From positions 806,001 to 870,000 of the forward strand of contig NC_083647.1 in the NCBI RefSeq assembly GCF_963576545.1: a stretch of 64,000 bases of DNA, read 5' to 3'. Positions 15,911-25,290 of the stretch are shown here, piece after piece; positions within the stretch are counted from its first letter, which is position 1, and every line of letters begins with the position of its first letter. This DNA comes from Limanda limanda. Lineage: Eukaryota; Chordata; Actinopteri; Pleuronectiformes; Pleuronectidae. The translations under genes were made by a program, and so were the position numbers. The notes under the pieces are model-generated. The model made no database searches and was not told where the DNA came from. It saw nothing but the letters and a program-made list of their open reading frames with translations.

Positions 15911-17350
15911 ATGCCTGTGGCAGCGGCAGTGGCAGCAGACTTTGAGAGTCTGACTCGCCGACATGCAATCAAACTGATCCCCGCGGTGGAATGCAGTGTG
16001 GCAGAAGCCGCGCTGGCTGTGGGAGAGGTGGTCGGCTGTGACTCGGTCAGGTCGGCCTCCCGAATGAACGGAGCTATTGTCATGTTTTTAGATAGCACAA
16101 CAAAGGTGAACGAGGTGGTGGAGAAGGGAGTGGTGATCCACGGGACTTTTAACCATGTTCTCCCACTTGTAAACCCAGCCACGAGGGTGATAATATCCAA
16201 TGCACCCCCCTTCATTAAAAACGATACTCTGGCCAAAGAATTGTCCCGGTACGGCCAGATTGTGTCTGGAATAAAAATGGTGTCTCTGGGGAGCAAATCC
16301 CCCAAACTGAGGCACGTAGTGAGTCACCGGAGACAAGTTTACATGGTCCTCAAAGATAACACCAAGGAGATGAACATGTCTTTTTCGTTTAAAATTGAGG
16401 GGTTTAATTATGTGATTTTTGTGACATCTGAAAATATGAAGTGTTTTGAGTGCGGGCAGGAGGGGCACCTGGCCCGCTCCTGCCCGGGGAAGGGTGGAGC
16501 GCAGCGAGCTGCGGCAGCTGCGGCTGCCGCGGCAGCTGCGGCGGAGGCCGCGGCAGCCCCGGCCCCGGCCCCCGCCCCGGCCCCGGCTGAGGCGGCGGAA
16601 ACAGCGTCGGCAGCAGCCCCGGCCCCCGCCCCGGCCCCGGCCCCGGCTGTGGCAGCTCCGACTCCGGCCGTCACTACCGCTGCGGCAGCTCCCGCTGAGG
16701 CAGCAGCCACCGCTGCCACTGGCGGGGAGTTTCCGCGAGCAACCCAGCCCGAGGCTGCTGTTGGCGGGGCTCCGCCGACAGAGCCTCCCGCTCCTCTGGT
16801 GGAGGGGGGGGTGCCGGAGACTGAGGTAGCCTCCGAAGCCCCGGAGAGTCCGCTCCCGGAGGTGGGAGTCGAGGGAGGACCCCCCGCTGTGAACAGTGCT
16901 TCTGAGCAGGCAAGTAAAAAAACCGACAGCCAGCCAGAACCAATTGATATAGATGAAACTGAGATGGATGATGGCATGAGTGATGAAGACATGTTTAAAA
17001 TGACACAAAAACGGAAAAATTCAGGGTCAGGGCATAGCAGTGCAAAAGCATGCAAAGCAAGCCGTGGGCTGAGGTCCAGCCAGGGGAGTGTGTCCCCCCC
17101 CTCTCAGGTAGACACCCAAGGCCTCTACCCCCCCTCTGACATCAAAAAATTCCTACAAACCACTAAAGGCCAGAGGCTACCATCGCTTAAGGATCATTTC
17201 CCTGACTTAAAACTATTTTTAAAGTCCGCTAAACCGCTCACCAGGAAAACAGGCAGCGATGGTTTTATAACAGACCAGGAGATTTACAGACTCCGGAAAC
17301 TCATGTTGAGGGTTAACTGCGAAATAGTTACTGATGATGACGAGTGTTAG
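15911..17350 (+). CDS. LINE ORF1 protein with CCHC zinc knuckle
   Basis: A 479-residue protein starting at the ATG at 15911 (context AGCATGC). The frame extends upstream to a GTG at 15872, but there is no ATG there. The first roughly 170 residues look like an RRM-type nucleic-acid-binding region, with segments such as RVIISNAPPFIKNDTLAKEL. A single retroviral-type zinc knuckle CFECGQEGHLARSC occupies about residues 178-191. It is followed by a long Ala/Pro-rich low-complexity segment (about 198-285, encoded by GC-rich CCCCGG repeats), an acidic stretch (PIDIDETEMDDGMSDEDMF) and a basic, serine-rich C-terminal part. ORF1 proteins of this type package LINE RNA and act as nucleic-acid chaperones. 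The stop codon lies 17 bases inside ORF2, in another frame. A long antisense frame over the GC-rich segment is a shadow. Confidence 0.9.
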   Translation: MPVAAAVAADFESLTRRHAIKLIPAVECSVAEAALAVGEVVGCDSVRSASRMNGAIVMFLDSTTKVNEVVEKGVVIHGTFNHVLPLVNPATRVIISNAPPFIKNDTLAKELSRYGQIVSGIKMVSLGSKSPKLRHVVSHRRQVYMVLKDNTKEMNMSFSFKIEGFNYVIFVTSENMKCFECGQEGHLARSCPGKGGAQRAAAAAAAAAAAAEAAAAPAPAPAPAPAEAAETASAAAPAPAPAPAPAVAAPTPAVTTAAAAPAEAAATAATGGEFPRATQPEAAVGGAPPTEPPAPLVEGGVPETEVASEAPESPLPEVGVEGGPPAVNSASEQASKKTDSQPEPIDIDETEMDDGMSDEDMFKMTQKRKNSGSGHSSAKACKASRGLRSSQGSVSPPSQVDTQGLYPPSDIKKFLQTTKGQRLPSLKDHFPDLKLFLKSAKPLTRKTGSDGFITDQEIYRLRKLMLRVNCEIVTDDDEC

Positions 17351-20300
17351 AAAGTTTTTTTACTCTTCTCTTTTACCGACCTGTTTTCTGACTGTTTTTC
17401 TTTATCTTTTATCCATGTGTGATTTTAAAATCAGCACTTTGAATGTAAATGGAGCCAGAGCTGATTTTAGAAGAGCGGCTGTTTTTAAACTTATGGACAT
17501 TAACAGGATAGATGTTATGTTTTTACAAGAAACCCACAGTACCGAAGACATTGAGTGTGAATGGAAGAGGGCTTTTAATGGAGAAGCGATTTTAAGTCAT
17601 AAGTCCAGCTGCAGTGGGGGGGTGGGGATTCTTTTTGCCAGGAGTTTTTTACCACTTTCTTTTATTGCAGAAGAGATTATTCCAGGTGTATTGTTAAAAG
17701 TAAAGGCTGAATTTGAGAATACCAAGCTGGTGTTTTTAAATGTCTATGCACCCACCAATAGAGTGGACAGGATGGCACTTTTAAACATTTTAGATGAGAC
17801 TGTCAAAAACTGTAGTGGTGATGATTTTATGTTTTTAGGAGGTGATTTTAACTGCACAGAAAATCCCACCTTGGACAGAAATCACTTAGAGCCACATCCC
17901 GCATCAGGTCTCAGGCTGTATCAGATGACCGAGGCACATGAACTATCAGATGTGTGGAGGGTTTTTAACAGTAATCACAGGCAATACACCTGGAGCCATG
18001 CAAGAGACAATGTTTTATCCCTGGCTAGACTGGATCGACTCTATTGTTTTAAACACCATTTAAATATTTTTAAAAGGTGTTTTATTCAGCCTGTGGGTTT
18101 TACTGATCATTGTTTAGTCTCTTGCTCCGTTTTTATTAGAAATGTTCGTTTAAAGAGTGCCTATTGGCATTTTAACACAGCTCTTTTAAATGACCAGGCT
18201 TTTAGAAATGCTTTTAAGTTGATTTGGTTTTCCCACAGAGAGAGCAGGCCTGCCTTCAGTAGCATTCAGCAGTGGTGGGACATTGGAAAAGCTAAAATAA
18301 AACAACTTTGCCAGCAGTTCACTCGCAATGTCAGTAGAGATTTAACCCGGACAATGAGAGATCTGGAGAGACAGGTAGAAGAATTACAATCTTTAGTAGC
18401 TTCTACAGGAAATCGAGGGCATTTAGACTCCCTCAAGACCAAAAAGTCGGCTATAGCCAACCTGCTGGGCATTTCAGCACAGGGAGCTCTGGTCAGGTCC
18501 CGGTTTATGAACATCTCGCAGATGGATGCCCCCTCCCAGTTCTTCTTTGGTCTGGAGCAGAAAAATGGGCAAAGGAAGACCATTCACTGTTTACGAACGG
18601 GTAGCGGCTCTGAAGTCTCAGACGTGTCTGAGATCAGGAAGTGTGCTACAGGTTTCTATAGAGACCTCTTTAAGAGTGAGTGGTCAAGTAATCCAGATGT
18701 GCACAGCAGCTTTATGAATGGTCTCCCTCAGGTAAGCAGGAGCAACAACACGGAGCTAGCCGCACAAATTACAAAGGAAGAGCTGCACAGAGCCACCATG
18801 AGCCTGCAGAGCGGCAAAGCTCCAGGGATAGACGGCCTTCCTGCTGATTTCTTTAAGTCATTCTGGGAAATCGTAGGACAAGATCTGCTAGAGGTAGTAA
18901 ATGACAGTTTACAGAACGGAAGGCTACCTCTGAGCTGCAGGAGGGCCGTCATCACCCTGCTGCCGAAGAAGGGAGACCTACAAGAGCTAAAGAACTGGAG
19001 GCCGGTCTCTCTGTTGTGCACGGATTACAAAATCCTGTCCAAAGCTCTGGCCCTCAGACTAAGGGAGGTAATGGCGTCCGTCATCCACCCTGACCAGACT
19101 TACTGTGTGCCCGGCAGGCTCATAAGTGACAATGTCACTTTGATTCGAGATGTTTTGGACCTCTCCAGTTCATTGGCAATAGAGACTGGTCTTATTTCCA
19201 TAGACCAGGAAAAGGCTTTTGACCGGGTTGAACACCAGTACTTATGGCAGACCTTGGCTGCTTTTGGGTTCAACCCAGGCTTTATAGCCATGATCCGGGT
19301 CTTCTATACAGACATTGCGAGTGTTCTTAAAATAAACGGGGGGCTGAGTGCTCCTTTTGACATTAACAGAGGGGTGAGGCAGGGCTGCTCTCTCTCTGGG
19401 ATGTTGTACTCTCTGGCCATCGAGCCTCTGCTCCATAGGTTAAGGAAGGTTTTAAAAGGCGTGTGTTTCCCCCGGTGCAGTGTATCTTTTAAATTATCTG
19501 TGTATGCAGATGATCTTATTGTTCTTGTGAATACACAAAAAGACATTGATTTTTTATCTGATACTGTAAATGATTTTAATTTGATTTCTTCTGCAAAGGT
19601 GAACTGGGGGAAGAGCGAGGCTCTGATGGTTGGAGAGAAGCTGGGGGATCGGCTCAGGTTGCCTGGAGGTCTGGCCTGGCAGAAAGGAGGACTCCAATAC
19701 CTCGGAGTCTTCCTGGGAGATGAGACCCACATGAGGAAGAATTGGGACAATGTCCTACAAAAGGTTAATGGTAGATTAAAAAAATGGAAGTGGCTTTTGC
19801 CAAAAATGTCGTACAGAGGCCGGACATTAATTATAAATAACCTAGTCTCATCTACCCTGTGGCACCGGCTGGCCTGTGTTGATCCTCCACCTTCTCTCCT
19901 GGCAGAGGTACAACGGGTTTTAATAGATTTCTTTTGGGGCAGGATGCACTGGATCCCACAGAGTGTCCTTTTCCTTCCTACGGAGGAGGGGGGGCAGGGC
20001 CTGGTCCACCTGGCCAGCAGGGGTGCTACCTTCCGCCTTCAGTTTGTCCAAAGATTACTGACCGGGCCAAGGGACGCTCTGTGGAGACCTCTATCCCGGT
20101 GCATCCTGCAACATTTTAACAGCCTAGGTCTGGATTTTAGCCTGTTTTTAATGAGCAATAACAACACAGTCTCACCATCTCTTCCTGGTTTTTATAAGAG
20201 TGTGTTTAAAGTCTGGAACCTTTTAAAAAAAGAGCGAAGGTTACAGGGGGACTCCCTGCACTGGCTGCTGCAAGAGCCTGTCCTGTATGGGACCATTCTA

Positions 20301-21305
20301 GATCCCCCCTGCTGGGCACAAGGCACCCTCTCCAGACTGCTGCAGGCTGCCGGGATCTCTACGCTGGGCCAGGTGGTGGAGCTAACTGGTCCTGAACTAG
20401 AAGATCCCACAGGGCTGACCAACAAACTGGGGACCAGATCAGAGCGAACTATGAAGAGGGTGCTGGACCACTGGAAGACAAGACTCACAGATCAAGACAT
20501 CTTGCTTTTAAACTCCTTTAAAGATGGGTCCATTTCTCCCAATGTTGAGGACCCTTTCCCCGCCTCTTTTCTGGCACTGGATTTAAAGGAATGTTCTGGA
20601 CCTCTGATACAGCCGGCTCGCCCGGTCTCCCTGGAGGGAGCTTCCGGAAAAAACCTATACAAACTATTGGTAAAAACACTTAACATTAAAAAACTGGACG
20701 GACGGAGAGACACTCCTTGGAGGAGCTACTTTACTGGAGCCCAGGAAACCGGACCTGAGTGGAGGTCGTTGTATAAACCTCCACTGAGCAAGAGACACGG
20801 AGACCTCCAGTGGAGGTTGCTCCACGGCATCCTGGCGGTGAACACTTTCTTATCAATAATCAAGAACACAGTGGAAGACAAATGCCCATTTTGTGGTGTA
20901 AAGGAAACTCTCTTTCACTGTTTTTATGAGTGTCACCGTCTCTCTGGTTTGTTTCTGTTTTTACAAGTTGTTTTTACCAGTTTTAAAGAGGTTTTCAACA
21001 AGCAGGGTTTTATTTATGGTTTTAAATACACTCGCAAACAAAAACACAAAAGCCAGCTTTTAAACTTTGTTTTAGGGCAGGCTAAGATGGCCGTGTATAT
21101 AACCAGGAAGAGGAAGGTAGAGCAAGACGTCCACATTGAGTCGGTCCCTGTCTGTGTCAACATGATAAAATCCAGAATATTGGTTGATTTCGTTTTTTAT
21201 AAAGCAGCAGGTGACCTGGACTCTTTTAACGATCTGTGGTGTTTTCAAGATGTTTTATGTTCTGTGACAAATCAAGAACTTGTTTATGCTGATTATCTTG
21301 TGTGA
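17334..21305 (+). CDS. LINE ORF2: APE endonuclease and reverse transcriptase
   Basis: A 1323-residue uninterrupted protein that would nick target DNA and prime reverse transcription of LINE RNA. The apurinic-type endonuclease spans about residues 30-265, with LNVNG (36-40), QETH (65-68, catalytic Glu66), NVYAP (136-140), GGDFN (169-173), RLDR (232-235) and TDH (257-259). The reverse transcriptase spans about residues 480-800, with KAPGIDGLPADFF, the DQEKAFDRV block, RGVRQGCSLSG (near 680) and the catalytic YADD (724-727). A C-terminal CCHC motif C-x2-C-x7-H-x4-C lies at residues 1184-1200 (CPFCGVKETLFHCFYEC). All expected catalytic residues are present. The first ATG (17334) overlaps the ORF1 stop; a second in-frame ATG (Met28, 17415) sits directly before the endonuclease fold and may be the true start, since residues 1-27 are hydrophobic and unlike the domain. 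Length fits intact Tx1/L1 ORF2. Confidence 0.95.
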   Translation: MMTSVRKFFYSSLLPTCFLTVFLYLLSMCDFKISTLNVNGARADFRRAAVFKLMDINRIDVMFLQETHSTEDIECEWKRAFNGEAILSHKSSCSGGVGILFARSFLPLSFIAEEIIPGVLLKVKAEFENTKLVFLNVYAPTNRVDRMALLNILDETVKNCSGDDFMFLGGDFNCTENPTLDRNHLEPHPASGLRLYQMTEAHELSDVWRVFNSNHRQYTWSHARDNVLSLARLDRLYCFKHHLNIFKRCFIQPVGFTDHCLVSCSVFIRNVRLKSAYWHFNTALLNDQAFRNAFKLIWFSHRESRPAFSSIQQWWDIGKAKIKQLCQQFTRNVSRDLTRTMRDLERQVEELQSLVASTGNRGHLDSLKTKKSAIANLLGISAQGALVRSRFMNISQMDAPSQFFFGLEQKNGQRKTIHCLRTGSGSEVSDVSEIRKCATGFYRDLFKSEWSSNPDVHSSFMNGLPQVSRSNNTELAAQITKEELHRATMSLQSGKAPGIDGLPADFFKSFWEIVGQDLLEVVNDSLQNGRLPLSCRRAVITLLPKKGDLQELKNWRPVSLLCTDYKILSKALALRLREVMASVIHPDQTYCVPGRLISDNVTLIRDVLDLSSSLAIETGLISIDQEKAFDRVEHQYLWQTLAAFGFNPGFIAMIRVFYTDIASVLKINGGLSAPFDINRGVRQGCSLSGMLYSLAIEPLLHRLRKVLKGVCFPRCSVSFKLSVYADDLIVLVNTQKDIDFLSDTVNDFNLISSAKVNWGKSEALMVGEKLGDRLRLPGGLAWQKGGLQYLGVFLGDETHMRKNWDNVLQKVNGRLKKWKWLLPKMSYRGRTLIINNLVSSTLWHRLACVDPPPSLLAEVQRVLIDFFWGRMHWIPQSVLFLPTEEGGQGLVHLASRGATFRLQFVQRLLTGPRDALWRPLSRCILQHFNSLGLDFSLFLMSNNNTVSPSLPGFYKSVFKVWNLLKKERRLQGDSLHWLLQEPVLYGTILDPPCWAQGTLSRLLQAAGISTLGQVVELTGPELEDPTGLTNKLGTRSERTMKRVLDHWKTRLTDQDILLLNSFKDGSISPNVEDPFPASFLALDLKECSGPLIQPARPVSLEGASGKNLYKLLVKTLNIKKLDGRRDTPWRSYFTGAQETGPEWRSLYKPPLSKRHGDLQWRLLHGILAVNTFLSIIKNTVEDKCPFCGVKETLFHCFYECHRLSGLFLFLQVVFTSFKEVFNKQGFIYGFKYTRKQKHKSQLLNFVLGQAKMAVYITRKRKVEQDVHIESVPVCVNMIKSRILVDFVFYKAAGDLDSFNDLWCFQDVLCSVTNQELVYADYLV

Positions 21306-21394
21306 TTTCTTTTATTTATTTATTTATGGCCAAATGTGTATTTTAAAATAACTTATTAGGTGTTTCAATGTTTATTGTTTAAAAAATAGTACCT

Positions 21395-21400
21395 AATAAA
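21395..21400 (+). terminator. LINE polyadenylation signal
   Basis: AATAAA lies about 25 bases before the junction with the downstream TC array. It is followed by an A-rich end with no long pure poly(A) tail. Site-specific LINEs that prime on a repeat often lack a long tail. Confidence 0.6.
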
Positions 21401-21418
21401 GTTATTTTTCAAAAATCA

Positions 21419-21424
<6 letters not shown>

Positions 21425-21485
<61 letters not shown>
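21425..21485. repeat. (TC)n array, 3' side of the LINE
   Basis: About 30 TC units with one A interruption, starting directly after the A-rich LINE end. With 15601-15697 it defines the insertion target. Confidence 0.95.
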
Positions 21486-21488
<3 letters not shown>

Positions 21489-24400
21489 AGGCACACACTC
21501 AACTTAAACTTGTAATTTAGCTAAAACCTGCCTCATGCCTCAGGGACCCTCCCTGGGTCTCTTCACTCTCCAGTGAGCAGACTTGCTGGTGGCCACATTC
21601 CTCTCCTTTCCCCTTCTCCACAGGCCATGTGTGGAGGCCCAAACAGCTGGACCCTGTATTCCTCTTTTTCTATCAGTGTGTGCGTGAGTCTGCATCGTCC
21701 TACATTACACGATTATTTAGAAAGTCACAGCAAAAATCTTAATTGCTGCAAATTTGTGAAATAAATGCATGGGATGACACTGTAGCAAAAGCCACACAAC
21801 ATTGAGATTATCCTGATGTCACCAAGAATCGAAAAGGGAGGACAAACTTTTTGATGCCTTCTTTGGATGGTATGATACATCTTCTGTAATTTATTGAGAG
21901 AAAATTCAGAGAAACTTTACGAAAACCAGGCAAGTTCTGAACCTATCAAACATTTGGTTCCAGCTGTTGTGTGTTCTTACTATGAACTAGGTAAGCACAA
22001 GCATTAGTTACCTTTGACATATTGTTACTCAGTAACTGGAAAAGCAGTCAGCACTCATTTTAATAACACAAGGTGAACAATTTCCTGCAAGTTTACCCTG
22101 AACACAGCTAATAAGTGGACCAAAGGATGAATATTACAATTACAGTTCACAGCTGGTACTGAATGTGAGGTTAAAGGTCAGGACTAACCTCACTAAATAC
22201 AGCTGAATACAGCTGTGTGAGCTCCCATGGTATGCATATGAGGTCATTGGGGATTTCTTAAACAGTGAATTCCATTTAATTTTTGACATTAAAAGATTAG
22301 TTGTTTTTAAAACAATTGATTTATTCTTCTTAATAATTAAATAAGAGAAGCAGAGTTTTATATTCAAATCTTTTCCATCAGGATTGTGGGTGTGGTTGGC
22401 TTTGACTGACAGCTGCTTCTCCCTAGCAACATTGGCAATCATAAATGCTACCTTGATTGTGATTCCTAATCATGTGTTGATCACATCTGATTGGTTCAAA
22501 CATTTTTTGTTAGATTTCCCTTTGTTAACAGAGCTCCTCCCACCCCCAAACCAATGAGACAAACACAAAGTAAAGCACAAAAATTCTCCCGTCTGATATA
22601 TTAAGTCAGAAAACACGGTGTGAAGCTCTACTCATGTTCATGAAAAAATTATGAAAGTCAAGCTTGTGTGAAGGCTGTATGTGGCCTATATGTCCAATAT
22701 AATGAATCAATTTGATTTTGAGGGCCACTATTTACAACTGCTCCTCTCAAAAATGAAGAAAAAAAACTCTCCCTTACCTTTAGGTGGAAAAGAAGAAGAG
22801 ATATTTTAAGCAATTAGTTTGTGGAAAAGATGGAGAAAGTGATTCAGACCATCATGGGATACTAAAACCCTTTACTGGAAATTACTGTTATTTTTAGATA
22901 GCAGCTCTTTAAAGCCCCTGCACACCTACAGTCCACCCACACTGGTGTTTCCTCATTAGACCTCTTCTCAGGACTATGTGGGTGTGGACAAATTGTTTGA
23001 CTGACAGCTCTGCTCTCCTGTTACCTCTGTAGCACCAGATTGGGACCAGGATGACTTGTTGACCTGTAATTACGCTCATTGGTTCCTATAGATTTTTGTG
23101 ACATCATATATTACCAGCTCCACCCATTTTTCTACCTGCCCAGTTCAAATCAGCCCAAGTCATGCTGATTCTTCTGAAGCTGTCAAGGAAAGTAATAACC
23201 TCAATCTAATTTTATATATGTTTTATAGTAAAATATCACATTTACTGAAATCATATATGAAGTAGAATTTGCTGGTGTGAGACAAACTCAAAGATCAATA
23301 TAAAGTTAGAATTTTTTTAAGCTGCTTCTAATCAGAGACACCATCCTCACTGAACACTGCCTGCTCATCAGACAAACAAAGAGACCAGCTACAGTGGAGA
23401 ATTTAAAAGCTACAGATACATGTATATGAGAAAATACTATTAAATATACATGGCTGAATAATGTTGCCTTAATATTAATGTAATCACAATGAGCTATTAT
23501 GTCACATTGAGCCATGTCTAAATTCCATACAGGTCATGAGGGTTGAAGTGTCATATATTAGTCAACTGGTCCACAGTGAGCGTCTGCAGCCCCGTTCTAC
23601 TGACACAGAGGGACTGCTATCCATTCAGCACTCTTTAACCTGGGACCTGATACCCAGGGCGCCCTTGCTCCATACCTGCCTGTTTCACTCATCTTTTGGC
23701 TGAGATTACAGTTGAAATTTAAATACAGCTCCAAATGGTTAATTGCCCATTAAATTCAAGGGGCAGAGGGGTTGTGTGGAGGGAGGTGAGCATCGTTTGA
23801 GTAGGCTGGCTGTGACCATGGATTCGCCATTCATTTTTAAATGGTTTCGATACCGGAGCCCCCGGGTTTCCCCCGAGAGAGCCCAGAGTAATACATCATA
23901 TTGCTCTTAAAATAGCTATTAACCACAGTGAGGAGAAAGGGGAGGGGGGGTGGGGTGGGGGTGTTGGGGATTGGGGGGTGAGGGGGGGCTGGACTCTCAA
24001 CACGGGTTAAGTAATGTTCACAGAGTAATTCTCATACGATAACTCACCATTAACCTAAGCACTAAAAGGCTTGTTCTCTGTTATGTGCACCTTTAATTGA
24101 TTCTTTGTGGTCCGGTGAAGGATATAAGACAAGAATCAGGGGGAAAACTTGCAGATGTGGCTCGTGTCTTGCAGATGAGGCTTGGTTTGTTTCTCTTCTC
24201 TTTGTTTTCACATCGTCTGTACATTAGCAGATATGTAGCCCTTATCCCTCTCGAGATGAAAACATCTGAAACCGATTACCAACACAATTTCTTGTGTTTC
24301 TCCAATTAAAAAGGCCCTGTGAGATAAGGGTAAATATGTGGCTGTGAGGGTTTTTCAGGGGACAAAATTAAGATTAGGATTTATTGCACCAGTATCGATT

Positions 24401-25200
24401 ATTGCTGCACAGACTGTCCCATCCACCCACTAAGGTTTATGTACAGAACAAAAACAAACAACTCTGTGCTGAGGTTTGCTCAAGACGCATGATTGAAGCC
24501 CATCCTTCAAATTAACATACATATATGCAAATCAGAAGTTAATTAATTATAAAACGTATTTTTGATTAAATACTCCAAATGGCATGATTCTAATCTTGAC
24601 TGAGAATATAGGGAAAAAAAGTTTTTAATTAATTTTGACAGTTAAACCTCATCAACACTTTGAATAGAGTATAATTAGGACACCGCCCTCTCCTCTTATT
24701 TCTCAACGGCAAAATCAAAAATCAGCCATTGTTATCAAATTTGTGATGCAACCAGTGTGTGAGATGAGGCCGTGATAAATGAGCCGGCTCGTGATTTTCA
24801 TACGCACAATAAAATAATGCTGCTAATTGGCAGATATTCTAATATTGATTAAATCATACGGAAAACACTCCTTTCATTAAGGCACTTCGATATAGCCTAA
24901 TTCTGATAATTTTCTCTGTGTCTTTGGGATTACCAATTAAAAAGGCTTTGTGGAAGTTTTTCCCAACAGTCAGGCAAGAGAGGGCTAAATGAAATGATGC
25001 CTAGTGTTAGAGACAGTGGAGGGGCACTGTGTGGACTTTTCCAAAATGTTTACTAAGGACTGTGTTTGTGTGGGAGGTCGTGGTTAATGATGTATTCATC
25101 CTTTCTTGCTTCCAAACCCAACTCCACATGTATTGTGCTCAATTATCTGAAGAGGGAGAGCTGATAATGAAAACTAACATGGAGCCCCTGAGTGGATCAA
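21486..25200. other. No gene recognised; unique and conserved-looking noncoding DNA
   Basis: No coding exon was found. Two blocks (22380-22660 and 22970-23250) share GTGGGTGTGG, TTTGACTGACAGCT, an ATTGGTTC motif and AGCTCC-CCCA, and may be two old copies of one repeat. A G-rich tract lies at 23938-23992. The interval 24640-24960 is AT-rich, with many TAATTA/ATTAA-type homeodomain-like sites, and has the look of a developmental enhancer or other conserved noncoding element; this is unverified. Confidence 0.35.
23938..23992 (+). repeat. G-tract cluster
   Basis: Eight or more runs of four to seven G within 55 bases, separated by one- to five-base loops such as GTGTT, ATT and TGA. The pattern meets the usual sequence rule for G-quadruplex formation on the + strand. 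Confidence 0.7.
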
Positions 25201-25201
25201 G

Positions 25202-25217
25202 ATGTGTGTGTGTGTGT

Positions 25218-25249
<32 letters not shown>

Positions 25250-25270
25250 TGTGGGTGTGTCTGTGTGTAA
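25202..25270. repeat. (GT)n microsatellite, compound
   Basis: Imperfect GT array with GGTG and CTGTGGG interruptions, followed by a short (GA) run to about 25290. Confidence 0.9.
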
Positions 25271-25290
25271 GAGAGAAAGTGAGAGAGAGC

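Larger units (their letters stand above)
15698..21424 (+). mobile_element. Full-length L1/Tx1-type LINE inserted in a (TC)n microsatellite
   Basis: A 5.7-kb non-LTR retrotransposon with a 5' UTR (15698-15910), ORF1 (15911-17350), an overlapping ORF2 (17334-21305) and a short 3' UTR carrying AATAAA at 21395-21400 and an A-rich end. Both ORFs are open along their whole length. The element is bounded on both sides by (TC)n with no other flanking sequence between. Known from the literature (from memory): Tx1-group L1 elements in fish and frogs include sequence-specific families, among them Kibi-type elements that insert into TC microsatellites (Kojima and Fujiwara). That this copy belongs to such a family is inference from its target and two-ORF layout. 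The target duplication cannot be measured because it lies inside the repeat. Confidence 0.9.

Noticed and set aside
16088..17055. Long antisense frames (up to 306 codons) opposite LINE ORF1
   Set aside because: GC-rich repeat sequence keeps the reverse frames open; the sense strand has the zinc knuckle and a proper ORF1-ORF2 layout.
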